Shown in pieces: positions 8,571 to 17,383 of a stretch of 64,000 nt of DNA (positions within the stretch are counted from its first letter, which is position 1; every line of letters starts with the position of its first letter). The stretch spans positions 278,270 to 342,269 of the forward strand of contig JAHCII010000001.1 in the NCBI GenBank assembly GCA_026129305.1. The letters run 5' to 3'. The position numbers and the translations under genes were made by a program. The stretch comes from Anaerolineales bacterium (GTDB taxonomy: Bacteria > Chloroflexota > Anaerolineae > Anaerolineales > UBA11579). A model generated the notes under the pieces. That model saw nothing but the letters and a program-made list of their open reading frames with translations, searched no databases and was not told the DNA's origin.

Positions 8571-8844
8571 AGCTTTGCGGTTGGCTGCGTTCTTCGACGA
8601 CCAGCTTGATTGCAGTGCGCACTTTACCGTCGATATCCACGTCGGAGAATTCGGGACAGCAGACCACATCGTAGCCATCTTCACGCAGATACCCTCGTGC
8701 CAGCACCAGGGCTTTGACCGCCTGGTTGACCGCGCCGGCACCGATGGCCTGAACCTCAGCTCGTTTGTGTTCGCGGAAAACGCCAGCAATGGCGCCGGCA
8801 ACCGCAGACGTACGGGAGGCCCCCGATACTTTGATCACATCCAT
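8569..8844 (-). CDS. spoVS: SpoVS-family (Alba-like) protein
   Basis: 91 residues beginning MDVIKVSGASRTSAVAGAIAG, with the family's core block AIGAGAVNQAVKALVLARGY (residues 34-53) and the C-terminal DIDGKVRTAIKLVVEE. This is the SpoVS family, small Alba-fold proteins that affect sporulation in Bacillus but are common in non-sporulating Chloroflexota and Thermus; nucleic-acid binding is suspected from the fold. GGAGGG stands nine bases before the ATG. The gene is divergent from mutS2 and shares a 131-base intergenic region with it. Nothing else in the window suggests endospore formation. Confidence 0.93.
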   Translation of the reverse strand: MDVIKVSGASRTSAVAGAIAGVFREHKRAEVQAIGAGAVNQAVKALVLARGYLREDGYDVVCCPEFSDVDIDGKVRTAIKLVVEERSQPQS

Positions 8845-8975
8845 GCCTGGCCCTCCGCTTTTTTCTGGGGCGGATTGCGCAATACAGAAATTCTACAGAA
8901 TTTCATCAGAGGAATCAACTGCCAAGATATGGATGCCGCCACGAGAAGAATTTCGCTGATAGACTCGGTTTAACG

Positions 8976-11351
8976 ATGGACGAAAAAGCCCTGCAAACTC
9001 TGGAATTCCCCAAGGTGTTGGCGCGCTTGGCGCGCCATGCCAGCTTTAGCCTGTCTGTCGAGCGCGCCGCCGAGCTGCGCCCGGCCAGCTCCCTGGCTGA
9101 AGCGCAGCATTGGCTGGCGCTCACTACTGAAGCGCGCCAACTGGTCAAAGCGCGACCGCAGACTGGTGTGGGCGGGGCGCGAGATTTGCGCGCTTATCTG
9201 CAAGCGGCGCGGCGCGGCCAAGCCCTGGCCGCCAATGAACTGCTGGACATCAAAGGCACCCTGGTAGCCGGGCGCACCTTGGCCCGCCAGCTGATGGATG
9301 AGGCAGGCGAACGGCCGCGGCTGGCGGCGATTGCGGGGCAAATGCCCAGCCCCTCCGGCGTGGTGGACGCGGTCACCAAAGCCATCTCACCACGGGCCGA
9401 GATTCTGGACACAGCTTCCGCCAAGCTGGGCTCCATTCGCAGCGAGCTGGGCGTGGTGCACGAACGGCTCTTGGCGCGCATGCAAAAGCTGCTAACCAGC
9501 GAACCGTTTGCCAAGGCTTTGCAGGAGCCGATCATTACGCAGCGTGACGGCCGCTATGTGCTGCCGATCAAGGCGGATTCGCGGGTGCGCGCCAAGGGCG
9601 TAGTGCACGACCAGTCTTCCTCCGGGGCGACTTTGTTTATCGAGCCGTTGCAAGTCGTGGAGCTGAACAACCGTTGGCGCGAACTACAACTGGCTGAACG
9701 CGATGAGGAAAAGCGCATCCTGCTGGAATTGAGCGCCCTGGTTGCTGAGCAAGCCGACGCCGTCGCGGCCGTGATGGAAAGCCTGGCCGAGCTGGATCTG
9801 CAATTGGCCAAAGCGCGCTACGCAGCCGAGCTGGACGCGCAGCCCGTGGAGCTGCTGGCCATGCAGCCCGCCAAGGGTCAAACGCATCCCGGTGTGGTCG
9901 TGCGCCTCTTCAATGCCCGCCACCCGTTGCTGGATGCGGCCAGCGTAGTGCCGCTGGACATCGAACTCTTCCCCGAAAACTATTGCCTGGTGATCACCGG
10001 CCCCAACACCGGCGGCAAGACTGTCACGCTCAAAACCGTGGGGCTGTTGGCGTTGATGAGCCAAAGCGGCTTGCATGTCCCCGCCGCCGCAGACAGCCAG
10101 CTCTCTTATTTTGACGCGGTTTACGCCGATATCGGCGATGAGCAATCCATTGAACAATCGCTTTCCACGTTTTCCGGCCACATCACCAACATTATTCGCA
10201 TCCTTAAGTCGGCAGACCGGCGTTCACTGGTGATTTTTGACGAACTGGGCGCCGGCACTGACCCACAGGAAGGCGCCGCGCTGGCCCTGGCCCTGCTGGA
10301 CCACTTGGTCAAGGCAGGCATCACCACTTTCGTGGCCACGCACTACTCCGAATTAAAAGATTACGCCCATGCCACCCAGGGCGTGGTTAACGCCAGTGTG
10401 GAATTTGACCTGAAAACCCTGGCCCCCACCTACCACCTGGTGGTAGGGTTACCAGGCCGCTCGAATGCGCTGGCGATCGCCACTCGCCTGGGTTTGCCCA
10501 AAGAGATCGTGGAAACGGCGCGCGGCAGCATTGACCCTACAGAGCTGCGCTCTGAGGGCCTGCTGGACGAGATCCACCGCGAGCGCGAACGCAGCCGCCA
10601 GGCCCGGGCACGAGCCGAGGAGGCGCAGCGTTCCGCCCAGGCGCTGCAGGCCGAGCTGGCTGCCCGCCTGGAAGGCATCGAAGACGAGCGCCTGGGCATC
10701 CTGGAGCAGGTGCGCAAGCAGGCCCAGGTTGAGCTGGACGCCCTACGCGACGAATTAGGCCCACTGCGCGCCCAGCTGGCCCGCGCCCGCCAACCCCTGC
10801 AAGATGTGCAGGTGGTGCAGCGCGAACTGGAAGCGCTGGAAGAGCCGCTGCAGGCGCCCGTCCGGCGGCAGGCCGTGCCGGAATCGGCGCCGGACCGCCC
10901 TCTGCGCCTGGGCGACACGGTGCAGGTGCGCAGCCTGGGCCACCGCGGCGTGGTGATCGCCCTGGGTGAGGGCGAAGCCGAAATTCAAATTGGGGCCTTG
11001 CGCGCCCGCGCCAAGCTGGGCGACCTGGAACTGCTGCCAGAGCAGGCCGCGCAAGCCAACTCGGAACCCAGCTGGGGTGGTGTGCAAGTGCTGCCCGAAT
11101 CGCCAGGCGGTGAACTTTCCCTGCGCGGCCAACGCTATGAAGACGCTTTTGCCCAGCTGGACCGCTACTTAGACCAAGCTTACGCGGCCGGGCTGGCCTC
11201 GGTGCGCATCGTGCATGGCAAGGGCACCGGTGTGCTGCGAGACATGGTGCGCAAAGAACTCAACAAGCGCAGCTATGTACAACGCTATGATTTTGCGCTG
11301 CCGCATGAAGGCGGCGAGGGCGTGACGGTGACGTATTTTGTTAGCAACTAG
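8976..11351 (+). CDS. mutS2: Endonuclease MutS2
   Basis: 791 residues, typical for MutS2, an anti-recombination ATPase that also acts on collided ribosomes in some bacteria. The order is helical core and clamp (1-330), the ABC-type ATPase with Walker A ITGPNTGGKT (about 340-349), LVIFDELGAGTDPQEGAALA (Walker B/D-loop) and FVATHYSELKDYA, then a long coiled coil of repeated E-R-A-Q (about 520-640), a KOW-like linker and a C-terminal Smr domain (about 712-791) with VRIVHGKGTGVLR. The mismatch-recognition domain I of MutS is absent, as expected. The Smr start reads LSLRG instead of the LDLRG common in nuclease-active members. TAGACT ends ten bases before the ATG and no SD is seen. Confidence 0.96.
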   Translation: MDEKALQTLEFPKVLARLARHASFSLSVERAAELRPASSLAEAQHWLALTTEARQLVKARPQTGVGGARDLRAYLQAARRGQALAANELLDIKGTLVAGRTLARQLMDEAGERPRLAAIAGQMPSPSGVVDAVTKAISPRAEILDTASAKLGSIRSELGVVHERLLARMQKLLTSEPFAKALQEPIITQRDGRYVLPIKADSRVRAKGVVHDQSSSGATLFIEPLQVVELNNRWRELQLAERDEEKRILLELSALVAEQADAVAAVMESLAELDLQLAKARYAAELDAQPVELLAMQPAKGQTHPGVVVRLFNARHPLLDAASVVPLDIELFPENYCLVITGPNTGGKTVTLKTVGLLALMSQSGLHVPAAADSQLSYFDAVYADIGDEQSIEQSLSTFSGHITNIIRILKSADRRSLVIFDELGAGTDPQEGAALALALLDHLVKAGITTFVATHYSELKDYAHATQGVVNASVEFDLKTLAPTYHLVVGLPGRSNALAIATRLGLPKEIVETARGSIDPTELRSEGLLDEIHRERERSRQARARAEEAQRSAQALQAELAARLEGIEDERLGILEQVRKQAQVELDALRDELGPLRAQLARARQPLQDVQVVQRELEALEEPLQAPVRRQAVPESAPDRPLRLGDTVQVRSLGHRGVVIALGEGEAEIQIGALRARAKLGDLELLPEQAAQANSEPSWGGVQVLPESPGGELSLRGQRYEDAFAQLDRYLDQAYAAGLASVRIVHGKGTGVLRDMVRKELNKRSYVQRYDFALPHEGGEGVTVTYFVSN

Positions 11352-11443
11352 GAATTAAGTGATCAGCAATCCAGGGGCAGCAGTCAGGTATAGGCTCCTA
11401 ATCCCTGATTCCTAATTGCCGATTACTATCCTATAATCATCCT
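11352..11443. repeat. Low-complexity intergenic ATTAG/ATTCC-type repeats and carboxyltransferase promoter
   Basis: No gene is seen. The stretch 11395-11430 contains degenerate tandem units of the form CTAATCCCTGATT, CCTAATTGCCGATT. Similar degenerate ATTAG-rich text occurs at about 60150-60195. The right end carries the -10 of the next gene. Confidence 0.4.
11432..11437 (+). promoter_or_regulatory. Consensus -10 element of the carboxyltransferase gene
   Basis: Perfect TATAAT with exactly six bases before the GTG start at 11444 and no Shine-Dalgarno sequence. The predicted +1 coincides with the start codon (leaderless). Confidence 0.6.
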
Positions 11444-13054
11444 GTGGAACCCATCCCCAGCCGGTTGGACCCCCAAAGCCCTGAATTTCTTGCCAATGCG
11501 CGGCATCATCGCCAACTGGCCGCCGACCTGCGCGCCCAGTTAACGACCGTTCGCCAAGGCGGCGGAACTGAGGCACGCCAGCGACACGAAGCGCGCGGCA
11601 AGCTCTTCGTGCGAGAGCGCATTGACCGCCTGCTGGACCCTGGCGCGCCTTTTTTGGAGCTCTCCGCCCTGGCCGCCCACGGCCTCTATGAGGGCGGCGC
11701 TCCGGGCGCAGGCATCGTCACCGGCATCGGCCGGGTGGCGGGCCGCGAGGTGCTGATCGTGGCCAACGACGCCACGGTCAAGGGCGGCTCGTACTATCCG
11801 CTGACCGTCAAAAAACACCTGCGCGCCCAGCAGATCGCCTGGCAGAACCAGCTGCCCTGTCTGTATCTGGTCGACTCCGGCGGCGCCTTCCTGCCTATGC
11901 AAGACCAGGTGTTCCCAGATGAGCAGCATTTCGGGCGCATCTTCTACAACCAGGCGCAGATGAGCGCGGCGGGCATTCCGCAGATCGCGGCGGTGATGGG
12001 CTCATGCACCGCCGGCGGCGCTTACGTGCCAGCGATGAGTGATGAAGCGATCATCGTCAAAGGCACCGGCACGATCTTCCTGGGAGGGCCGCCGCTGGTG
12101 AAAGCCGCCACTGGCGAAGATGTGAGCGCCGAGGACCTGGGTGGGGCGGATGTGCACACGCGCCTTTCCGGCGTCGCCGACCATTTTGCAGAAGACGACG
12201 ACCAAGCCATCGATATTTTGCGCCAGATCGTGGCCGGGCTGCCGCAGCGCCCGGCTCCCTGGACGGATGTGCAACCGGTGGAAGAACCCCTCTACCCCGC
12301 CGAAGAGTTGTACGGCGTGCTGCCCTCCACTTTCCGCGAAGCCTATGATGTGCGCGAGGTGATCGCCCGGCTGGCAGACGGCAGCCGCCTGCGCGAGTTC
12401 AAGGCGCGCTACGGCGAGACGCTGGTGTGCGGGTTTGCCCACATTCACGGCTACCCAGTGGGCATTCTGGGCAACAACGGCGTGCTTTTCAGCGAAAGCG
12501 CATTGAAAGGCTCCCATTTTATTGAGCTGTGCGAGCAACGCGGCCTCCCGATCCTGTTCTTGCAGAACATCACCGGCTTTATGGTAGGCCGGGAATACGA
12601 GGCCGGCGGGATCGCCAAGGATGGGGCCAAGTTAGTGCACGCTGTGGCCACCGCCACGGTGCCCAAGCTGACCGTGATGATTGGCGGCTCTTTTGGTGCC
12701 GGCAATTACGGCATGGCTGGCCGCGCCTACGACCCGCGCTTCCTGTGGATGTGGCCCAACGCGCGCATCAGCGTGATGGGCGGTGAGCAAGCCGCCAATG
12801 TGATGCTGACCATCAAGCAAGACCAGTTGGCCCGCGAAGGCAAAAAAGCGCTAAGCACCAAGGCGGCAGCGGAACTGAAGCAGCCCATTCTGGATAAATA
12901 TGAGCACGAAGGCCACCCGTATTACTCCAGCGCTCGTCTGTGGGACGACGGCGTGCTGGACCCGGCCGAGACGCGCACCGTGCTTGGCCTGGCGCTCTCG
13001 GTGGTGCTGCGCGCCGAGCGGCCGCAGGGCGGTTTCGGTGTGTTTCGCATGTAA
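11444..13054 (+). CDS. Acyl-CoA carboxylase carboxyltransferase (beta) subunit, methylcrotonyl-CoA carboxylase-like
   Basis: 536 residues from a GTG. Two crotonase-fold carboxyltransferase halves are visible. The N-terminal half has [19 protein letters not shown] and [18 protein letters not shown], then [16 protein letters not shown] (oxyanion region). The C-terminal half has [38 protein letters not shown] and [17 protein letters not shown]. These match the MCC/LiuB/AtuC-type subunits that carboxylate branched acyl-CoAs using carboxybiotin. It would partner with a biotin carboxylase such as the truncated gene at 1-859. Substrate assignment (methylcrotonyl, geranyl or another acyl-CoA) is inferred from overall similarity only. 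Confidence 0.88.
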   Translation: MEPIPSRLDPQSPEFLANARHHRQLAADLRAQLTTVRQGGGTEARQRHEARGKLFVRERIDRLLDPGAPFLELSALAAHGLYEGGAPGAGIVTGIGRVAGREVLIVANDATVKGGSYYPLTVKKHLRAQQIAWQNQLPCLYLVDSGGAFLPMQDQVFPDEQHFGRIFYNQAQMSAAGIPQIAAVMGSCTAGGAYVPAMSDEAIIVKGTGTIFLGGPPLVKAATGEDVSAEDLGGADVHTRLSGVADHFAEDDDQAIDILRQIVAGLPQRPAPWTDVQPVEEPLYPAEELYGVLPSTFREAYDVREVIARLADGSRLREFKARYGETLVCGFAHIHGYPVGILGNNGVLFSESALKGSHFIELCEQRGLPILFLQNITGFMVGREYEAGGIAKDGAKLVHAVATATVPKLTVMIGGSFGAGNYGMAGRAYDPRFLWMWPNARISVMGGEQAANVMLTIKQDQLAREGKKALSTKAAAELKQPILDKYEHEGHPYYSSARLWDDGVLDPAETRTVLGLALSVVLRAERPQGGFGVFRM

Positions 13055-13107
13055 GTTTTGCGCGAGTTCCTTCGTTAACCCAGTATCTGGGACATCTTTT
13101 GCGGCGT

Positions 13108-13129
13108 ACCCCAAAATACCCTTTGGGGT
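13108..13129 (+). terminator. Weak hairpin downstream of the carboxyltransferase gene
   Basis: ACCCCAAA and TTTGGGGT form an 8-bp stem with a six-base loop, followed by TGTAGTACTGT rather than a T-run. It could be a weak terminator, or a regulatory hairpin before the small gene at 13168. Confidence 0.35.
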
Positions 13130-13167
13130 TGTAGTACTGTAGTCCCTAAAAAACAAGGAGAGTGAAT

Positions 13168-13338
13168 ATGAAACTTTCAGCCCCAAAGCAAGTGACCTGG
13201 TGGATCGCCATCATCCTGGGCGGATTGGCCATTTTGAATGAATACGACATCCTGTCGGTCGGCCTGGGCAACAATTTTGTGCTGCTGCTGCTTGGTTACC
13301 TCTTGTTGGTGATTGGCACGGCGGTTAAAGGCCTCTAA
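13168..13338 (+). CDS. 56-residue membrane protein
   Basis: The ATG is preceded by AAGGAG with a seven-base gap, and the reading frame ends in TAA at 13336-13338. The product starts MKLSAPKQVTWWIAIILGGL and has two predicted membrane helices (about 11-22 and 36-51) separated by a short polar loop, ending in GTAVKGL. I recognise the general type: tiny two-helix proteins with a KAPKQVTWWIA-like start seen in Chloroflexota and some other phyla. No function is known to me. A strong terminator follows at 13359, so it is transcribed on its own or with the carboxyltransferase. Confidence 0.75.
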   Translation: MKLSAPKQVTWWIAIILGGLAILNEYDILSVGLGNNFVLLLLGYLLLVIGTAVKGL

Positions 13339-13358
13339 CATCCACTTTGCAACAGCAA

Positions 13359-13391
13359 CCAAAACGGCGGGCCGATGGCCCGCCGTTTTGG
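13359..13391. terminator. Strong bidirectional terminator
   Basis: A perfect 15-bp inverted repeat (left arm 13359-13373, right arm 13377-13391) with loop GAT and A/T-rich outer ends. It separates the small membrane-protein gene from the convergent glutamate dehydrogenase gene. Confidence 0.9.
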
Positions 13392-13410
13392 TTTACTACT
13401 TACCTTAACC

Positions 13411-14697
13411 TTACAGCCAGCCGCGCAGCTCCATGGCCTGCACCACGGAGTTGATGGCGACCATGTAGGCCGCGTCGCGCATGTAGACCTGCTCGCGAGT
13501 GGAGACCTGCAGTACGTTGTGGAAGGCGCCGGTCATCTTGGTGTCCAGGCGCTGCAGCACCTCATCCAAGTTCCAATAATAGTTCATGTCGTTCTGCACA
13601 CCCTCGAAGTAAGAAACAGTCACGCCGCCGGCGTTGCAGAGGAAGTCTGGGATGACAAAGATGTTGTTCTTCTTGAAGTGCTCGTCGGCCTCGATGGTGG
13701 TGGGGCCATTGGCGCCTTCGGCGATCACTTTGACCTTGCCGCTGATCTTCTTCACGGTTTCGCCGGTCAACTGGCTTTCCAGAGCGGCCGGGATGAGCAC
13801 ATCCACATCCTGCTCCAGCCAGGCGTCGCCGTGCTCAATGGTGTAGCCAGCGGCGGTGGCTTTGGACTTGTCAATCGTGCCGTATTGATCCGTGATGCCC
13901 TGCAAGAACGGAATATCCAGGCCCTTGGGGCTGACCACGCTGCAAGCGGCCTTGTCGTTGCGGTCCCAGTAGGAGACGCACACCACCTTGCCGCCCAGTT
14001 GCTCGGTAAAGCCGAGCGCGGCGTACTGGGCCACGTTGCCAAAGCCCTGCACTGCGGCGCTGGTCTGGCTGCTGTCCAGCTTGAGGTGCTTCATCGCCTC
14101 GCGCACGTTGTAGACCACGCCATACCCGGTGGCCTCGCGGCGGCCCAGGGAGCCCCCGCCACCCACTGGCTTGCCGGTGATGACACCGGGGGTGTATTCG
14201 CCCGCCAGCTTGGAATATTCATCCATCATCCAGCCCATCATCTGGGCATTGGTGCCCACGTCCGGGGCGGGTACATCGGTACGCGGGCCTAGATTCTTAT
14301 GAATCGCGCCTACCCAACCCCGGCAAAGCTGTTCTTTCTCGCGCACAGTCAGGGTGGCCGAATCCACCGCTACGCCGCCTTTGGCGCCACCCAGGGGAAT
14401 GTCGGCCACGGCGCATTTCCAGGTCATCCACATGGCCAGAGCGCGGACTGTGTCCATGGTTTCAGAGGTGTGAAAACGGATACCGCCTTTCGTGGGGCCG
14501 CGCGAATCATTATGCTGCACGCGATAACCAAAGAAAACTTGCCAGCTGCCGTCATCCATGCGCACGGGGATCTGGAACTTAAACTCCCGCCGCGGCCAGC
14601 GCAATATTTCGCGCACATGGGATTCCAGGTTCAGTTGGGCGGCGACGCCGTCAAACTGTGCCTGGGCAATCTGGAAAGCATTGGTGGTTTCCGACAT
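13411..14697 (-). CDS. gdhA: Glu/Leu/Phe/Val dehydrogenase (glutamate dehydrogenase)
   Basis: 428 residues, hexameric GDH length. Motifs: MDDGSWQVFFGYRVQHN, GGIRFH, the catalytic lysine in PLGGAKGGVAVD (about residue 112), GPRTDVPAPDVGTN with the catalytic aspartate, GKPVGGGGSLGRREATGYGV, and the Rossmann GFGNVAQYAA (about 218). It interconverts glutamate and 2-oxoglutarate plus ammonia using NAD(P). The ATG has an AAGGAGT Shine-Dalgarno. The 200 bases upstream (14698-14897) contain no gene; a possible hairpin with arms around TGCGG and CCGCA (14759-14787) lies in the presumed leader. The cofactor preference was not resolved. Confidence 0.94.
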   Translation of the reverse strand: MSETTNAFQIAQAQFDGVAAQLNLESHVREILRWPRREFKFQIPVRMDDGSWQVFFGYRVQHNDSRGPTKGGIRFHTSETMDTVRALAMWMTWKCAVADIPLGGAKGGVAVDSATLTVREKEQLCRGWVGAIHKNLGPRTDVPAPDVGTNAQMMGWMMDEYSKLAGEYTPGVITGKPVGGGGSLGRREATGYGVVYNVREAMKHLKLDSSQTSAAVQGFGNVAQYAALGFTEQLGGKVVCVSYWDRNDKAACSVVSPKGLDIPFLQGITDQYGTIDKSKATAAGYTIEHGDAWLEQDVDVLIPAALESQLTGETVKKISGKVKVIAEGANGPTTIEADEHFKKNNIFVIPDFLCNAGGVTVSYFEGVQNDMNYYWNLDEVLQRLDTKMTGAFHNVLQVSTREQVYMRDAAYMVAINSVVQAMELRGWL

Positions 14698-14897
14698 TAC
14701 ACACTCCTTTGTGTGCTGGTGATAATGGCCGGCGTCTGTGCAGGCCTTTAAACAACTATGCGGACACCTCGGAAAGGAGCCCGCACACTACTTCCAAAAA
14801 CGTTGGTACTGTTTAACACTCACCATTACAAACGGGAAGACCTGTACCTTAACCCAGACTCGCGTTTCGGTCAAGCCGAGCCCAATTGGCCGCAGGA

Positions 14898-15461
14898 CTA
14901 CGCTTGAGAGACGGGGACACTGCGCGGGGCTTCGACCGAGAAGCTCTCGCCCAGACGCAGCACACCGGGGACACGCACCCAGGCGACCAGGCCGCGCAGG
15001 TCCACGGCGGCCTTGGGGAAACGATTGGTGAGCTTTTCACGGTCAGGGAAGAGCGTTTGCAGATAGCCGCCGGCGGTGGTGCAAGGCGCATTGTAGCCAT
15101 CCACCACCAGGCCCACACCGCCTTCAAAATGCAGCTGGCTGCCCGGCGCCAATTGGGTCAGGTTGGGCAGACCAGACAAGGTCAGGTTGGCGCCCAGCCA
15201 AGCGGGGTCGATGTGCGACAGGTCCAAGCGGGCAGCAATCTCATCCAGCTCCTCACGCGAAACCAGTGAGACCTGACGCGTGTTGCGCACTTCGGTGCCG
15301 CGGGTATAAGGTTGGTGGTGGCGGCCCAGCTTGCGGGTCAGCCCGTAATGCTTATCCCCGACAAAGCCTTCCCAATCCACCTGCACCTCATCGACATGCT
15401 CCCCAGGCAGATCCTTGACGGTCAAGCAGAGCGCTTCGACCCTGGCAATGGTTTGGTTCAT
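14898..15461 (-). CDS. MOSC domain-containing protein
   Basis: 187 residues. Features are GDKHYGLTRKLGRHHQPYTRGTEVRNTRQVSLVSREEL near the N-terminus and the conserved cysteine in VDGYNAPCTTAGGYLQ (about residue 128), the sulphur-carrying or metal-binding Cys of MOSC (molybdenum cofactor sulfurase C-terminal) domains. Such proteins handle Mo-cofactor sulphuration or reductions at a Mo centre. Its ATG overlaps the gatB stop by four bases (ATGA), so it is translationally coupled to gatB. The sulfite-oxidase-like enzyme at 27563-28210 is a molybdenum protein in the same window, but a link between them is speculative. Confidence 0.82.
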   Translation of the reverse strand: MNQTIARVEALCLTVKDLPGEHVDEVQVDWEGFVGDKHYGLTRKLGRHHQPYTRGTEVRNTRQVSLVSREELDEIAARLDLSHIDPAWLGANLTLSGLPNLTQLAPGSQLHFEGGVGLVVDGYNAPCTTAGGYLQTLFPDREKLTNRFPKAAVDLRGLVAWVRVPGVLRLGESFSVEAPRSVPVSQA

Positions 15462-16939
15462 GGCAGTTCCTCCCCGGAGGTCTCAGTGGCGGCGATCTGG
15501 CGCTGCAGTTCGGCGCGCAATTTGGCCGGGTCGGCCTTGCCGCCCGACAGTTTGAGCGCCTGGCCGAACAGCCAGTTGAACAGCGGTGCATTGCCGCCCA
15601 GATACTCGGTCACCTGCTGCAGGTTTTGCTGCAGCACGGCAGCCACCCAGGTTTGCAATTGTTGTGGGTCAGAGATCTGCTGCAAGCCCAAGCGCTCCAC
15701 GATCTCGGCGGGTGGTCCGCCGTGGGCGAACAGTTCACCCAGCACCTGGCGCGCGCCGGCAGCGTTGATGCTGCCACCCGCCACCAGGTCCAGCAATCCG
15801 GCCAATTCGGCCGGGCCGAATTGCAAGGCGTGCAACTCCACTCCGGCTTCGTTGAGCAGGTTGAAGAGTGGGCCGCTGACCCAATGGGCTGCCAGCTTGG
15901 CATCGGCCTGCTTGGCAGCCTCGAGCACGGCTTCGTAAAAGTCGGCCACCTGGCGCTCGGCGGTGAGCACACCGGCGTCATAGGGGGTCAGGTCGTAGCG
16001 CTCGATAAAGCGATTATGGCGCGCATGGGGCAGCTCTGGCAGGGCGGCGCGCACCTGTTCGATCCAGGCCGGATCCAGCACCAGCGGCGGCAGGTCCGGC
16101 TCAGGGAAATAGCGATAATCTTCGGCAAACTCCTTGGAGCGCTGCGCCACGGTTACGCCGCGGTCGTCATCCCAGCCCAGGGTCTGCTGCACCACCTGGC
16201 CGCCCTGCTGGACCAGGGCGGCCTGACGCTGCAGTTCATAGGTGGTGGCGCGCTCCAATGAACGAAAGCTGTTGAGGTTCTTGATCTCCACGCGTGTGCC
16301 GAAGTCTGTGCTGCCCGCCGGGCGGACGGAGATGTTCGGTTCGATGCGCAGCAGGCCTTTTTCCAGGTTGCCGGAGTTGACGCCCACATAGCGCAGCACG
16401 CTGCGCAGCGCATAGGCGCAGCTGCGCACGGCCTCCACAGAGTGCAATTCGGGTTCGGTGACAATTTCCAACAAAGGCACGCCGGAACGGTTGAGGTCCA
16501 CCAAGGAATACCGCTGGCCATCGGCGTGCTTGTGGGTCAGCTTGCCGGTGTCCTCCTCGATATGTACACGGCGAATGGTGACGCGCTGTGTGCCTTCGAG
16601 GGTGTCAAATTCCAACCAGCCCTGGGTGGCCAGCGGCTGCTCGTATTGCGAGATCTGGAAACCCTTGGGCAAGTCGGGGTAGAAATAACTTTTGCGGGCA
16701 AAGATGCTGGTGGGGTGCACTTGGCAGTTGAGTGCCAAGGCCACGCGCAGTGCATAGTCCACAGCAGCCTGGTTGATCACCGGCAGCATGCCGGGCATGC
16801 CAGAGCATACCGGGCAGACAGCCACGTTGGGCTCGGCATGGGTGGAATCGACCAGAGGGCAGTCGCAAAACATCTTGGAGCGGGTTTCCAAGACGGCGTG
16901 CACTTCCAGGCCGACGACGGGCTGGTAGGTTTGGCTCAC
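15458..16939 (-). CDS. gatB: Asp-tRNA(Asn)/Glu-tRNA(Gln) amidotransferase subunit B
   Basis: 493 residues. VVGLEVH near the start, zinc-site cysteines MFCDCPL and VCPVCSGMPG, YFYPDLPKGFQISQYEQP, and the C-terminal YqeY-like tail domain identify GatB, which phosphorylates the misacylated aminoacyl-tRNA and channels ammonia from GatA. I prefer the GTG at 16939 (AGGAAAT Shine-Dalgarno just upstream) over an upstream TTG at 16960. TATAAT on the minus strand at 16973-16978 gives a leader of about 27 bases. gatC and gatA lie 8 kb away in another operon (24866-26631). It ends by overlapping the MOSC gene. Confidence 0.96.
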   Translation of the reverse strand: MSQTYQPVVGLEVHAVLETRSKMFCDCPLVDSTHAEPNVAVCPVCSGMPGMLPVINQAAVDYALRVALALNCQVHPTSIFARKSYFYPDLPKGFQISQYEQPLATQGWLEFDTLEGTQRVTIRRVHIEEDTGKLTHKHADGQRYSLVDLNRSGVPLLEIVTEPELHSVEAVRSCAYALRSVLRYVGVNSGNLEKGLLRIEPNISVRPAGSTDFGTRVEIKNLNSFRSLERATTYELQRQAALVQQGGQVVQQTLGWDDDRGVTVAQRSKEFAEDYRYFPEPDLPPLVLDPAWIEQVRAALPELPHARHNRFIERYDLTPYDAGVLTAERQVADFYEAVLEAAKQADAKLAAHWVSGPLFNLLNEAGVELHALQFGPAELAGLLDLVAGGSINAAGARQVLGELFAHGGPPAEIVERLGLQQISDPQQLQTWVAAVLQQNLQQVTEYLGGNAPLFNWLFGQALKLSGGKADPAKLRAELQRQIAATETSGEELP

Positions 16940-17021
16940 AATGATTTCCTGGACTGGCAAGCCAGCTGGCTGATTATAACGAAGCTGAAAGAAGGAAGCC
17001 TCTAACCGCTACACACAACTT

Positions 17022-17363
17022 TTAGTTGCGCAGATCTATCCACCGACAAGCTAGGCCCGCATAACTCCAATCAGATCCTACTTTGGCAAACGCCCATGTT
17101 TTTTCTTGTAAGATTCCCCGCGTATCACTATATACAAAATACACCATGTAGGCGCCAGTAACGCCTTTCGCTCGTGCAGACTCTGGAATCGTGTCACAAC
17201 TAGCCGAACCACGAACTTCGATGGATAGAACATCAATATGCGATGCAATCCCACTCGCTGCAACGGCCTTACGGACTTCACTTTCAGACGGTGGGCCGGA
17301 CAAAACAGAACAGCCTGTCAAAAAAAGCAATACAAGGCAAAGTGTACTTTGTGCTAACTTCAT
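17022..17363 (-). CDS. Small predicted lipoprotein
   Basis: 113 residues from an ATG at 17363 with GGAG upstream. A signal peptide ends in the lipobox LFLTGC at residue 18, after which the mature chain contains CDTIPESARAKGVTGAYMVYFVYSDTRGILQEKTWAF, probably a small beta-rich domain, and two further cysteines. No family recognised. It lies between the ABC exporter pair and gatB on the same strand, with about 20 bases to the next gene downstream-side neighbour. The composition is slightly more AT-rich than its surroundings. Confidence 0.65.
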   Translation of the reverse strand: MKLAQSTLCLVLLFLTGCSVLSGPPSESEVRKAVAASGIASHIDVLSIEVRGSASCDTIPESARAKGVTGAYMVYFVYSDTRGILQEKTWAFAKVGSDWSYAGLACRWIDLRN

Positions 17364-17383
17364 TTTTGACTCCACGCCGAGTA

